Position numbers and translations under genes: made by a program
Shown: positions 34,161 to 46,731 of the stretch, in pieces
Layout: the number at the start of each line of letters is the position of its first letter
Position numbering within the stretch: position 1 is the first letter of the stretch
Notes under the pieces: model-generated
Database searches by the model: none
What the model saw: only the letters and a program-made list of their open reading frames with translations
What the model was told of the DNA's origin: nothing
Origin: Sipunculus nudus
Taxonomy: Eukaryota; Annelida; Sipuncula; Golfingiida; Sipunculidae
DNA length: 64,000 bases
Direction: 5' to 3'
Assembly (NCBI GenBank): GCA_026874595.1
Contig: CM049313.1
Location: 64,426,159 to 64,490,158 of the forward strand

Positions 34161-35354
34161 ACTTACAACATAGTGAGTTTGAACTCAAAACATGCACATG
34201 TTGGAGGTACACGTATTTTTTTTAAGCTGGCAGGAGCATACGCTCCGGACGCAGCGGAAATGTTTCGCTTCTAAAGAAGCTAATGATTTTCCCGCTGCCT
34301 GCTTTGACCGTTTATGATGCACTTAAACACCAGGTGGGGGCCTGTCTGCTGAAAAAAAACTGCTGTGACTTGCAGCGAACAAAATGCCAGTCAACAAACA
34401 CTCATCAGGCATCATGCTCCGCCCAGAAACCACGGGTTGGGCCTTCTCTCTGAGCCTGTGGCCTCTTCAAACGGTTTCCGGGGCGATGAGCTGTCACTCA
34501 AAACGAAATGAACAACATTGGCTCCGTGTATTCCTCGCTTGGCTGATAAACCGTTTTGTCTTCCAGCACAGTCTCATCTGATTGGACCAAAATACAGTGC
34601 TCCCCTCTGGTGTAGAGATTCAGCATACAAGCTCAAATGAAACAGCGCTTACGATATAGGTAGTAGGCTGTGTAAAGAGCGTAGCAGGAGCAAGGACATT
34701 TTGATTTATTTTAAAAATAACTATATTGCTTCTCTTTCTTTTTTAGATATTTAAACAACTTTTCATGAAATTCTTTTTTTATTTCTAGCTAAAGTTAACT
34801 GTTACATGATTTTAATATCCAAATTGTTCTTGAAAAGTTATAAAATATGTTTATATTTTATGTATATACGTTAGTATTTTGTGTTTTTTGTATTGGGTCC
34901 GACAGAACAGCCAAATTTAGTGTGATTATTCCACCGAAAAAATATTATTTGTATGTTTTACTTCCGTTTGACTTAGTTTATCAAATTTAAAATTTAACAT
35001 TTACAAATAAAAGTCTAGGTGAGGATTTATAATATAATAGGATTTTGGACAAATTTCAGGCCATAGGCTTGTGTGAAAAAAAGCTGCCAAACCTAGCGGA
35101 GAGCAAAGTTTATCTTTACGTTTAGATGAAACCCTTAACTCCTAATTTTAAAATATCAAAAGTTTTCTTAATTTTATAACAATTTGTGTAAAAGTATGTG
35201 TATGTATATAGTTAATTCGTTAGGCCATGATAGCAAGGTGACGTTATTACTAATGGACCAATTTACTGACTTTTATTTACAGTTGGGATCATAAGTTCCT
35301 CCACTCTGAGTAAGATACTTACAAACTGGACCCTTGGTATTAAAATCACTTTTT
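34161..35354. other. Spacer between the two full-length LINEs
   Basis: The part 34210-34600 is clearly more GC-rich than its surroundings and includes a 65-codon frame (34384-34581) with no recognised motif. It could be a small CpG-containing island or an unrecognised repeat. The rest is AT-rich with nothing identifiable. Confidence 0.3.
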
Positions 35355-35364
35355 ATACAAGATG
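35355..35364. repeat. Probable target-site duplication of LINE-2, left copy
   Basis: ATACAAGATG here is repeated at 40502-40511 right after the A-rich 3' end of LINE-2. Ten bases is short, but the position is exactly as expected. Confidence 0.55.
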
Positions 35365-35583
35365 AAAGGTTAAGACTAATTGAAGAGGGAGATAAATTAA
35401 TCAGACGATAATATAGATTAAGGGTCGATGTCGGCTGGTTAGGACTCTCTCGCTATCAAGTGTTCTTTCTTTGATTTGTGGCTTGGTGGACTGTCGCTGT
35501 GTGAGCATTGTATCCGTGCATCGTGATTACAGGTTGTGGACTGTAATTTGGCCGAATAAAAGACCTGAATTATTAAAAAAAGG

Positions 35584-36638
35584 ATGGTGGAAAATCATAC
35601 AAACAGTGAACAAGGACCTGCATCTAGCGTTGCTAGCAATACCCAATCAACCAGAGTTGAACCTGTATTCATTCGGTGCAAAGATTTACCGGGTTCTGAA
35701 AAGTCCGAGGCTCAAAACCAGGCTTACATTACAACAAGAGAGCTGTGCGCTGCCGGCGAGATGGTCGCGGGATACGGGAAAATGGAGGGCGCTCAGCGTT
35801 ACAGGGGCGTCTGGAGGTTATATCCAAAGTCAAGTGACGCAAGGGCTCGCTTGCTTATAAAGGGTTTACAGTTAAGGGGCCTCACCATTACACCTCATGC
35901 TGTTTATCCCTATGTTGTGAGCCAACAAACAGACTCCGAAGGAACAGAGGAAAACCCCACCACTCGTTTTACGATTTGGGCCATTCCACTTTCGAACTCT
36001 AATGACGAAATAAAGCGAGCGCCAGAAAACTTAGGATGCCAACTGAGATAAAAAATATATGATGAATGTGACCGTGATGATAATGGTCAGCTCACATATC
36101 TAAACCAAATAAATGCCTCCCTAAGAAAATTCCAATGGGAATGTTCGACGCCCAAGTGTACCACAAGGAACAAAAGGAAATGGAAAAAAAAAGAAAAAAT
36201 ATAATCTGTGGAAACTGTCTAAACGTGGGACATTACAAAGATGAATGTGACGCTCCTATAAAATGTAAAACTTGTCGTAAGGATGGACACAAGACTGGTG
36301 ACCCAGAATGTGAGATACTAGGAATAGAGGAAGTCCTATCCCACCCGTCTCAGCAACCAGAACCCGTGTCACAGACACAAGATACTGAGACACCTAAAAC
36401 ACAAACATACAAAGACAAACGCCAACCCCGAAGAGAGAGAGAACAGAAAAACACAAAGGGCAAATCAGACAAAAATCGCTCAAGATCATTATCACTTTCA
36501 GCGGTAAAGAATAAAGAAGCCATTACCAACTATCTCGCCGACATCCGCTCAGACCCCCAGAAACGTAAGGCCAACGCTCTCTTTCCCGTGGACAACCAAG
36601 AACAGAAACGACAGGTGATGCAGGATTCGCAAGCCTAG
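35584..36638 (+). pseudogene. LINE-2 ORF1: zinc-knuckle RNA-binding protein, frame-broken
   Basis: The N-terminal frame (35584-36051) includes RFTIWAIPLSNSNDEIKR, aligning with the IKVTVKDIPLSYSNNEIRD segment of LINE-1 ORF1. After a stop and shift near 36050-36135, the frame 36135-36638 gives two knuckles, CX2CX4HX4C and CX2CX4HX6C, with the same spacing as LINE-1. A Lys/Arg/Ser-rich C-terminus follows and ends at 36638 without any NADAR segment. The protein would be an RNA chaperone in an active relative. The break makes this copy non-functional. Confidence 0.7.
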
Positions 36639-36682
36639 CGGAGGTACGCTTCGTTTCTCTGACTTTCCTTGTTGGTACGGAT

Positions 36683-39600
36683 TTGTCCACGGACTTTGCG
36701 TTAAAGTTATACGGACTTGTTTTATACGTCGACTTCAATTGTAAAATTGTAAGTTTAGATTGTCATGGTTTGAGGTCACAAATAAGAAGAAACACAATTA
36801 TTAATGAGCTTAAACGCAACAAAATAAATATCGCATGCTTACAAGAAACATACGCAGATGAAAAACAGATACACTATTCAGAAAGCAAATGGAATGGTAA
36901 AGTTTTTTTATGTGAAAGGTGGTTCCCACACTAACGGCCTTGCAATTTTGCTAGATAAGAATATTTTATCAATAATAGATAATCTGGAAGAAATAATAGA
37001 GGCAAAAGATAAAAGAATGCTAGGAATAAGCTTTAGTATAGACGATAACAGATTTAAAATATTTAATATATATGCGCCATGTGCAAGTAAAGAAAAGTTA
37101 GAATTTTTCCGTAGAATACAGGATACAATAGCATCAAAGACTCTTGACTGATTATATGGCAGTATTAGGAGATTTTAACTCAGTAATGGCAAACTCTCTG
37201 AACATTGTATCAGGCAAAGATCACAGTGAAAGAGAGGTCAGGGCTCTTAATGACATGGTGCGAAATTCCCTGCTAATAGATGTATGGCGTGTTATGCATG
37301 GATATGAGAGCGCTTTTACATGGAGTCGAAGTAATCCTTTTATTGCTAGGAGAATAGACTACGTTTTCGCTAACGAAGCATTTATGGATAAAGTTATTAA
37401 CAGCTCAATTAATTATTTCCCATGTACAGATCATAGAGGCACTATCGTCACAATACATATAAACACGGAGACAAGAGGCCCATCGTTCTGGAAATTTAAT
37501 AATTCTCTATTAAAAGAAGATGATTTCGTGAAAATGGTAAATAACACAATAGTCAGTTACAAAAAAGATACATCAGGTAACTGGCAGTTCATATGGGAGT
37601 GTTGTAAAGCCAAAATTAAAGAGAATACATGATTTATTGTCGTGGTAAATCAAAATCCAGAAAAACAAAGAAAGATATATTGTTAAATACACTTAAACAG
37701 ATAGAAGCAAACTATGACATGAAAGATAAACAGATACAAAATCAAATCATTAAGATCCAAAGGAACATTATATTTTAAACATACATGAAGCAAAAGGCGT
37801 ACAAACAAGAGCACGGGCCAAATGGTGTGAGCAAGGGGAAAGAAACACGAAATATTTCCTTAGTTTAGAGAAATCAAGGGCACAAAGAAAAATAATGACA
37901 AGTCTCAAAACTTCAGATGGCAATGTGCTTACAAAACAGGCCGATATCTTAAATGCTCAGATGACTTATTATAGGGATCTATAAAGACGCAAACACGGGT
38001 TATCAGATGTATGAATGCTAACTAAGATTAATTCTTTTAAAGATGGTCTGATAATTCCCAGGCTTAATGAAGAAATGAAAGGGAAATTCGAAGGTCTCGT
38101 TTGCTCGGCTGAAGTTGCAAGTGCCCTAAGAAAAATGAAAAACGGATCAAGTCCGGGATTAGATGGACTTACAACGGAATTTTTAAAATTTTTTTGGCCA
38201 TCTGTGAAAACACTAGTGGTTAATTCTTTTAACTATGCATATAAAACAGGAATGTTATCCACACAACAAAAAAGGGGGGTAGTTACTTTACTGCACAAAG
38301 GGAAAACATTACCAAAGGATGAATTGCGTAATTGGCGGCCTATCAGTGTATGCAACACCGATTATAAAATATTGGCGAAGGTGCTCGCTATGAGGTTGCA
38401 GTCCGTAATCGGTGACATAGTAAATCCAGACCAGGTGAGTTTTATTAGAGGTCGCAACATAGCTACAATAATCCGACAAATAGACGACGTCATTAATTAC
38501 GCAAACCAAGAAAATATTCCTGGTGCTGTAATAGCGCTAGATTTTAAAAGCGCCTTTGATTCGATTAACAAAGAGTATATACTAGAGACAATGAAGATAT
38601 TCGGTTTCGGTGCGCAGTTCATGCATTGGGTGTCAGTTTTTATTCAATAGCAGTGAAAACTGTATACAACTCAACGGCTGGCTTTCTCATATGTTTCAAG
38701 ATCAGTCTGGGGTCAGACAGGGGTGTCCATTTTCTCCCCTGGTTTTTGTTCTGGGCCTGGAACTTTTGGCAATTAAAATCAGACAAACAACTGAAATTAA
38801 CTACTATTGCCTAATTACTCAGTAAACAATGTTAAAATTGCACTATATGCTGATGATGTTACTTTGTTCATGAGAGATCAAGCAGATATCAGATTATGCT
38901 TTAGACAAATTAAGCAATTTACAGAAATCTCTGGAATGGCGTTAAACCCAAATAAAACTAAAACTTTAAACATAAACAAGAAAAATTTGAAGAAATCAAA
39001 TGGAATATCTATGCAAACTGTGAAATTAAAATTTTAGGGGTCAAATTTAGCAGCTGTAAGCCGGCATCAGATATTGAAACCAACTGGGAGCTCCGAGTAA
39101 AAATATTATTTGAAGAAATTAAAAAATGGGAAAAGAGAAATCTCTCGATAATAGGGAAAATAATAATTGTGAAAACCTTTCTCATATCCCAGATGGTATA
39201 CATTATGCAAGCTTTGTATATGCCTGAAAAGGTAATGAATACCATTAATAAAACGAGTTTCAAATTTATGTGACAGAAAAAAATTCAGTAACAAAAGAGC
39301 ATTTGAAAAAGTAAAACGGAAAATAATGCCATCTGATTATGAAAATGGTGGACTCAGAGTCATTAACGTTAAAGATATACAACATGCTCTACTCCTAAAA
39401 TGGGAAATATTATTAGTGGCAACGATAAAACAACTTGGAAAAACATTCCGTTATACTACTATGGGAAAATGGGAAACCATCCCTCTGTATTTCAGAGTAG
39501 TGTCAAACCCATAAATATTAAAGGAACGCATCAAATAAAATCGGATTTCTACATAAGTTTATTAAACACATGGCTAACGTATAATAAAACTAGTACAATG

Positions 39601-40199
39601 GGAGTACATTTAGATCGAGGGTTATATGAAATAATGAGGCATTTACGTATAAAAAATCGGTTCTGTTCTTCAGAGACTGGATAAAAGCAAAAATTATCTA
39701 CATGGAAGATATATTTCAAAATGGACAGATTTTATCATTTGATGAGATAGTGCAGAAAAAGGGGTGTGGGCCAAGCACACTACTGGAATATAATGTATTA
39801 AAGACAGCTATCTTGCATAGCTCACTTAGCCACCAGGTGGCGCTGAATTCAGCGATTCTATTTAGGGGTAAAGAAATCAGTAATTGGACCGCGAGATCTA
39901 TTAGACTATCTTTAGCGAATGATGGCGTAGGCCCCCCACAAATTCAAAAGTTTTGGAACCAAAAATATAAAAATTTTAATTTTAAAAGTGCTACATGGAA
40001 AAACATATACACTTGTACTAAAGAAACCAGGTTAAGAGTCTTACAGTGGAAAATCGTCCACAACATCTATCCTACCCGTATCCTGTCGCAAAAAATTGGT
40101 GTGACTGACACAAACAGATGTTTCTATTGCAATGAAGTAGAATTTGTCGAACATTTTTTCTTTAACTGTGTGAAACTAAAACCGTTTGGGACACAGTAG
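36683..40199 (+). pseudogene. LINE-2 ORF2: endonuclease, reverse transcriptase and zinc finger, decayed
   Basis: Pieces lie in several frames. The endonuclease part includes IVSLDCHGLRSQIRRN and ACLQETY (36683-36934), IYAPCASKEK (36858-37151), then MAVLGDFNSV and ARRIDYVF (37144-37632). The reverse transcriptase (38015-38650) has GSSPGLDGLTTEFLKFFW, NWRPISVCNTDYKILAK and ALDFKSAFDSINK; GVRQGCPFSPLVF (38610-38825) and ALYADDVTLF (38807-39037) follow. The C-terminal finger CFYCNEVEFVEHFFFNC is at 39702-40199. At least six frame changes or stops separate the pieces. Confidence 0.8.
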
Positions 40200-40501
40200 A
40201 ATCCCACATCTGTATTTAATTATGTAAAAGGATCACACTAACAGAAAGAGAAACAATACTAGGATATGAGAAAACAGAAACACTTACACAACATGACATA
40301 GACATTATTAACGAATATATTTTGATAGCAAAAAAATGTATCAGCAAGTACAAATATGGTAATTTAACAAACCCGATATACCTTTTTGAACAGGAATTGC
40401 ACCATAGATCTTGAATGTGATGTACCTTTCAAATGAAATCTTATATGACTGTACTAATGTATCAATGTACTGTGAAGAAGATAATAAAGGTTATTAAAAA
40501 A

Positions 40502-40511
40502 ATACAAGATG
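40502..40511. repeat. Probable target-site duplication of LINE-2, right copy
   Basis: ATACAAGATG follows the A-rich terminus and is identical to 35355-35364. Confidence 0.55.
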
Positions 40512-40599
40512 GGACACTCAGCAACTATCAGAATATGTGAAAATGGCAAATATCTTAAGACAGGGGCATGCGCATCATGCATGATTCTTACTCTGGGAG

Positions 40600-40603
<4 letters not shown>

Positions 40604-40645
<42 letters not shown>
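40604..40645. repeat. (AT)n microsatellite
   Basis: About 40 bp of uninterrupted AT dinucleotides. It produces Tyr-Ile repeat frames on both strands that are not genes. Confidence 0.95.
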
Positions 40646-42064
40646 TTCACGGTATGTGAAGTCCATCTTTTTTCAGGTCTTCAAAAAAATTGAAAATTAT
40701 CGCTGATTTTACTCATTTTCACTCTTTAATTTCAAAGAAGGCTACTTTTTTTCGAGAGCACTTACTTTTTTTCGGCCATTTACCTTTGGCAGGCCTTAAC
40801 AGTGTACACGCTACCAACGCAAAAGTGTATATGAAAAAGGCTCCTTGCATTTATACCATTCAAGAAATTTCACATACCCACTCCAAGATAATGAAACATG
40901 CTTACATAATAAATGGAAACTCACTAGAATGAAACATTACATAATAATTACATAATACTCTCTCTCTCTCTCTCTCATTCAAAAACTTACATCCATTCAC
41001 ATGCTACAGGTGTTCGTGCAAATAAAGTTACCTGAGAAACTCTTAAAAAAAGATAATATAGATTAATGTTATACAACTGTTTTGTCTTCTGTTAATTTAC
41101 ATTATAAACCGTCATCTGTTCCCAGAAGCGTCCCAGGTAAAATCATTAATACGATAATAAAATATATATTAACTGGAAGGAACAAATGAAGGATTCTTCC
41201 ATATAAACTGATTTATTTCTTTTAGCTCCGATGACTTTGACTCGGACTAAGTTTCTTGGCTGGTCTTTTTTTAATTTTCTTCCGGTCGTTTGAAAGTGCA
41301 AATTTCTTTACAAATCTTCTTGGACATACTTGCATACTGAGTCACGAGAACCATGCAAATATATGGCCCAATCAATCCTTCAGAATTTCACTAAAGTTGA
41401 CAAAATTTAGTGATTCGTTTGAATGAGTGTATACAGGAGATAAGCTCCTAAACGATGGCTTCACTTTTGTGTCAAAATTTGGTGTGTCGCCAGTTCTCAG
41501 ATATCCTGACCAAATACACAAGGTGATGGAGTGTAATTGTTTTACAATAAAAACGGGGAATAATAAATAGTCTTTTTTCGGCAAAAAAGAATAAGAAATA
41601 TAAAAGAATTATTAACAGACCACATAAACCACAACAATAGTGTTTTCTGTCAGGTAAAACCTTTAGGTCAAAAATTCACTGTTTAATCCTTTTATTATTG
41701 AAAATTAATACAAAATATTCCTCAACACTGACCGAATGATATGTGATGCAATCTAGTAATTTCTCATTGTTGCAAACTGTAAAAGACGTAGAAGGATTTC
41801 TACAAAAATATGTTCTGAGGACTTAAGAAGAAGCATTCTCGCTCTAAAATCAAGCAAAGTGAAATTGTCATTTTATTGGAAATATTACAGGATTTCCTAC
41901 ATCTGCATTTGTCTCAATCAATCGCCATTCATACTGACAAGTACTTTAGAACTGACATGCCAACTTGGCTTACAAAACTAATAAAAATATCATTAATGTC
42001 TTGAAATTTCTGACGTTTAGATTTATCAGATTAGATTTTTGCAGAATTTCATACATATCAGATA
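40646..42064. other. Unassigned non-coding sequence
   Basis: AT-rich, with a short (CT)n tract at 40961-40977. No exon or repeat family was identified. Confidence 0.35.
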
Positions 42065-42960
42065 GCACTCTACCATCCAAGGCTCAATATGATACTGAAA
42101 AGAAGATCAAAACTAAATTGATAACAAGAGACTTTACCATTAGGGAAGTTTATTACGTGTTTCCATTTTCAGTGTCTTTGGATTGTCTGACCTGACCCCA
42201 ATTCCTAATAACAATGACTGCCTCTCCAGGAATAACCTTGAAGATGCCTTGTTGTGGCATTATTTTTATGAGTATAATACCTGTATTTTTTCCAATTTTT
42301 TCTCTATTTTTGAGACCTTCGAAGAAGCTGTCATCTGTTAACAGCGGACAAATCAAAACCACTAGACCTGGAATCTTCTTACTTGACATCGAGGGGGGAC
42401 CATGAAAAGTCTCCTTGGAAACGTGAAATTAGGTCTCTGTTACCCATATCATATGAGCTATGGGGCTCAGAATAATTCAATATATGATACAAAAGCTTCA
42501 GTATCTGAATAACGAATGCATTGATCAGTACAATTCTTTGCATGAATATTGATCATGGAGTGTTCCATTAGTTCCTGCAAACTAGCACTCTACCATCCAA
42601 GGCTCAATATGATACTGAAAAGAAGATCAAAACTAAATTGATAACAAGAGGCTTTACCATTAGCGATTTCCTAATAACAATGACTGCCTCTCCAGGAATA
42701 ACCTTGAAGATGCCTTGTTGTGGCATTATTTTTATGAGTATGATACCTGTATTTTTTTCCAATTTTATGATTTTTTTTCTTTATTTTTGAGCGCTTCAGA
42801 GAAGCTGTCACCTGTTAAAGGGCACAAATCGTAACCACTAGATCGGAATCTTCTTACTTGACATCAAGGAAGTCCATGAAAAGTCTCTACGGAAACCTGA
42901 AATTAGGTCTCTGTTAACAATATCCATCCCAGCCATGGGGCTTGTAAGTACCCTTCAGAA
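42065..42960. repeat. Tandem duplication of about 520 bp, second copy shortened
   Basis: AGCACTCTACCATCCAAGGC and the following roughly 75 bp at about 42064 recur at about 42585. In the second copy about 57 bp after ACCATTAG are missing, then ATTTCCTAATAACAATGACT and the rest resume. Each copy ends with a version of unit D (CTGTTAAC..G.ACAAAT.., CTGAAATTAGGTCTCTGTTA). It is non-coding. Confidence 0.7.
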
Positions 42961-42963
42961 CAA

Positions 42964-44112
42964 CTAGAATACGGGTAGTCGACAAGCGACTACGTGTATC
43001 CGCCAAAATCAGAGTAGGACGGGTGAAGTGAGGCACGGATTAAGTGGCAAGGGGAAATAGAGTTACATGTGTTACATATTAGAATGGATGTCTGCCACGT
43101 AAACATGATTGTAGGTGGCGCCACCTGTTATTTGAATGAGAAACTATCCAAGATGTATACACATGCAAAATTTCAGGTGGAAAAGTCAAACCACTGCAGA
43201 GATATGAGTGATTTTATCCAACAGCAGACAACCAGATGGACGCTGTACAAAAATGGCTGCAGGTGGCGCCACCATTTTTGTGTATGTTATAAAGCTATCC
43301 AAGGGGTACACTTGTGTAAATTTTTTTTCCTGATTGGTTAAAAAAAGTCCGGAGATATAAGCATTAATGGCTACAGCGTGAACGTGAATGAAGCTGGCAC
43401 CATCTGTCATAAAATCAAGAAAGCTATCCAGGATGTACACGCATGCTGAATTACAGGTTATTTGGTCAAACCACTGAAGAGATATGAGTGATTTCAACCC
43501 AAGGCTGACAAACAGATGGATGCTGTGCTAAAATGGCTGCGGGTGGCATCACCATTTTTGTTTATGTTATAAAGCTGTCCAAGGGCTTCTTTTGTGTAAT
43601 TTTTTTTCTGGTTGGTCGAACGAGTCTTGAGATATAAGCATGGATGTCTACAGCGTGAACGTGAATGTTGGTGGCACCACCAGTCATAAAATCAAGAAAG
43701 CTATCCAGGATGTATACACATGCCGAATTTCAGGCAATTTGGTCAAACCACTGCAGAGATAGGAATGATTTTATCCCAAGGCAGACAAACAGATGGACGC
43801 TGTGCAAAAATGGCTGCAGGTGGTGCCACCATTTTTGTGTACGTTATAGCGCTATCCAAGGGCAACATTTGTGTAATTTTTTTTCCTGATCGGTCAAAAG
43901 ATTCCCGAGAAATGAGCGTGGATGTCTGCAGCGCGAACATGAATGTAGGTGGCGCCACCTGTCATAAAATCAAGAAAGCTATCTAGGATTTATACGCATG
44001 CCGAATTTCAGTTGAATTAGTCAAACCACTGCAGAGATATCAGTGATTTTAATGCAAGGCAGACGAACAGATGGACACTGTGTAAACATGGTTGCAGGTG
44101 GCGCCACCATTT
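42964..44112 (-). mobile_element. Helitron-like element, family B, 5'-truncated
   Basis: On the minus strand the 3' terminus is GTAGTCGCTTGTCGACTAC, then CCGTATTCTAG at 42964, followed by T, nearly identical to the element at 22293. The body has about four inverse roughly 280-bp units with GGTGGCGCCACC near 43115, 43262, 43950 and 44096. The 5' part with the TC terminus is missing; the copy runs into a family A head at 44113. Confidence 0.6.
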
Positions 44113-44470
44113 TTAGCTCAGCTGAATGTAAGTCATCTGAGCTATAGCGATCACTCTTTGTCCGTCGGCCGTCCGGCCGTCCGGCCATTCAGCCGTCTGT
44201 CCGTTAACAAGGCACAAATTGTAACCGCTGGACCTGGAATCTTTTTCCTTTACATCCAGAGAGGTCCATGAAAAAACTCCTTGGAAACCAGGAATTAGGT
44301 ATCCTTCAAGCTATGGGGCCCCAAAGTACCCCCCAGAATAGTAAAAAATTTCATACAAAAACTTCAATATCTCATTAACTACTTGACTGATGGTCATGAT
44401 TTTTGGCACACAAATTGATCATGAGATGTTCCATCAGTTCCTTCAGACTGGTGGCGCCACCTGTATTTTT
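44113..44470 (+). mobile_element. Family A head plus unit D
   Basis: AGCTCAGCTGAATGTAAGTC and ATCTGAGCTATAG form the family head hairpin. GTCCGTCGGCCGTCCGGCCG follows, then unit D ending in GACTGGTGGCGCCACCTGTA near 44464. The pyrimidine tract starts immediately after. Confidence 0.6.
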
Positions 44471-45131
44471 CGATTTTTCTCTCATTCTCTCCCCTTCTGT
44501 CTCTCTCTGGTTCTCTCTCATTCTTTCTTTATCTCTCATCCTCTCCCATTCTGTTTCTCTTTCCATAGGTATCATTTTGTTACTCCCATTTTCAGTCTCC
44601 CACTTTCTTTTATTCTTTCTTTCTCTCTCTAATTCGGTCTGGTTCCTTCATTCTCTCGCATTCTGTTTCACTCTCAATCTATATTATTCTCTTACTCCCA
44701 TTCTTCATGTCTGTTTTCTGTAACTCTTATTCTTTCTTTCTCTATTTCTTCTCGATGCCTGGTTTCCTCATTCTCTTTTTCTCTATTTTTTCTCTCCCTT
44801 CTGTTACTCTCACTCTCTTTTTTGCTCATTTTTTTCTTTCTATCTCATGCTCTCAATTCTGTTTATTTCTCTTTCCCTCTCATTTTTTCTTTCTCTCTCA
44901 TTCCAACTTGTTCTATTATTCAGTTTATCTCTCTTTTGTTCTTCATCTGTGTCTGATTCCCTCTTATTTCTCATGTTCACTCCAACTGTTTTTCTCCCAT
45001 TCTGTCTCATTCTGTAACTCCTATTCTCTCTGTCTCATTCTGTTACTCATTGTCCCTCTCTTTCTATCATTCTTTCTCTCTCTCATTATCTCTCATACTG
45101 TGTGATTCCCTCATTCTCTAACCATGCTCTT

Positions 45132-45193
<62 letters not shown>

Positions 45194-45972
45194 GTTCTTT
45201 TTTCTCTCATTCTCTCCTCGTCTGTTTCTGTCTCATTCTCCATCACTCGGTTACTCCCATTCTCTCTCATTCTTTCTGTTTCCCTCCCATGCTCCCTATT
45301 GTTTCTCTCTCTTTTCTCTCATTCTTTTATCTCCCATTCTCTTATTCTGGCTGACTCTCTCCCACCTTTTTTCTCCCTCATTCTCTATCATTCGGTTACT
45401 CCCATTCTCTCTCATTCTTTCTGTTTCCCTCCCATGCTCCCTATTGTTTCTCTCTCTTTTCTCTCATTCTTTTATCTCTCATTCTCTCATTCTGGCTGAC
45501 TCTCTCCCACCATTTTCTCTCTCATTCTCTATCATTCGCTTACTCCCATTCTCTCTTTATGTCCGATTCCTTCTGTGCTGCCCATTCTGTTTCTCTTTCT
45601 TTATTTCTCTCATTCCCCCTCAGTGTGTCTGGTTCCTTCTGCCCTTTCGTTTTTCCACCATTTTTTCTTTCTCATATCTCTTGTTCTGTTTCTCTCTCAT
45701 TCTTTCTCACTGTTTTACATCCATTCTATCGCGTTCTGTTACACTCATTATTCTCTCACTCTGATTTCCTCTTATTTTTTTTGTTACCTCTCATTCTGCT
45801 TTTCTCACATTATCTGTTTTATTCTGTTACTCTCCTTCTGTCTGTCTCATTCTGTTACTCTTATTCCATGATTTCTCTCTTATTATGTTTCTTTTCCTGT
45901 AAACATGTTTTTCTTTTTCATTCTGTTTCTCTTTCTCTCATTCTCTCTGATTCTCTTTCTCTTATTTTTACA
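44471..45972. repeat. 1.5-kb pyrimidine-rich satellite tract
   Basis: Almost all bases on the plus strand are C or T, built from variants of TCTCATTCTCTC and TTCTTTCTCTC, with a pure CT run at about 45134-45190. A roughly 150-bp block (CCCATGCTCCCTATTGTTTC and neighbours) is duplicated at about 45290 and 45430. The long Ser/Leu/Phe frames through it are artefacts of composition. Confidence 0.9.
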
Positions 45973-46245
45973 AAATGTGTTATGTTTGAGCCCAAAACTT
46001 TTTTAAATTATATAATACAGACATAATTTCTGGCATGTACATAGTAACTATATAGAGGAACATTTATGGTAAATATGAGGAAAAACAGATGAGTGGTTTT
46101 GATATTAGGCAGTCCTGAAGTGTGACAGACTGACAGAAGGACAGACAGAGAGACGGACAGACGAACGGACGGATGGACAGACGGACGGATGACAGCCAAT
46201 GGACCATGACTATAGCTCAGATGACTTATAGTCAGCTGAGCTAAA
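45973..46245 (-). mobile_element. Inverted family A head fragment
   Basis: The reverse complement contains AGCTCAGCTGACTATAAGTC and ATCTGAGCTATAGTCATGGTC, then GTCCGTCC-type repeats and a segment matching 14190-14470 of copy A2. With the head at 44113 it brackets the pyrimidine tract in inverted orientation. Confidence 0.65.
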
Positions 46246-46731
46246 AATGATGAACGCAGAACGTTGCTTTCAAATCCAATCACATATTAGCAAATTAGAT
46301 ACATACAAGTGTGTGAGCTCTCTCAACATATACACATGTATGCAATGGTTCATGGTTAATTGGGTAATATCTATAGATAAAACTCCATTAAGGTTTTGAA
46401 GTCTCCATAAATAAGTATATCGCAATCACTGAGATGTGTTTTTAACAGATTATGGAATGTCTCTTACGGATTCAGTACAAGGTAAGACATTATTATTCTC
46501 AGCAGAGGATGGAATAGATTCTGCGACCTTTGGCCTAGAATTGTTTTCCTGTCTCCTCTGTATAAAATATCCTAGAAGAAAACTTGTATTTTTTTAGTGG
46601 ATATGTGGCCAAAATTATGCAAATTTATCGCTTGTTCGTTGATTAACTATTTGTTTTTCCAACCGACACTTGATTTGTTGCTCGCAACTGCTCTGCTCAT
46701 GATTATTCATTGAATGAATATGTGATTCCAG
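46246..46731. other. Unassigned non-coding sequence
   Basis: No features were recognised. The sequence leads into a possible splice acceptor (TGTGATTCCAG) at 46731. Confidence 0.3.

Larger units (their letters stand above)
35365..40501 (+). mobile_element. LINE-2: full-length but decayed Tx1-like non-LTR retrotransposon
   Basis: The element holds a 5'UTR, ORF1, ORF2 and an A-rich 3' end (GATAATAAAGGTTATTAAAAA, to 40501), with probable 10-bp target duplications. Its domain order and motif spacing match LINE-1, so both belong to the same group, but many frameshifts and stops show that it is older. It lies about 1.2 kb downstream of LINE-1 in the same orientation. Confidence 0.75.

Noticed and set aside
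35471-35860. 129-codon frame overlapping LINE-2 ORF1
   Set aside because: It is out of frame with the ORF1 segment that matches LINE-1, and carries no motif.
44471-46026. Several open frames of 98-220 codons rich in Ser, Leu, Phe
   Set aside because: They run through simple pyrimidine repeats in more than one frame at once; the same holds for 57243-58813 and 61513-62639. No start context, splice site or motif supports them.
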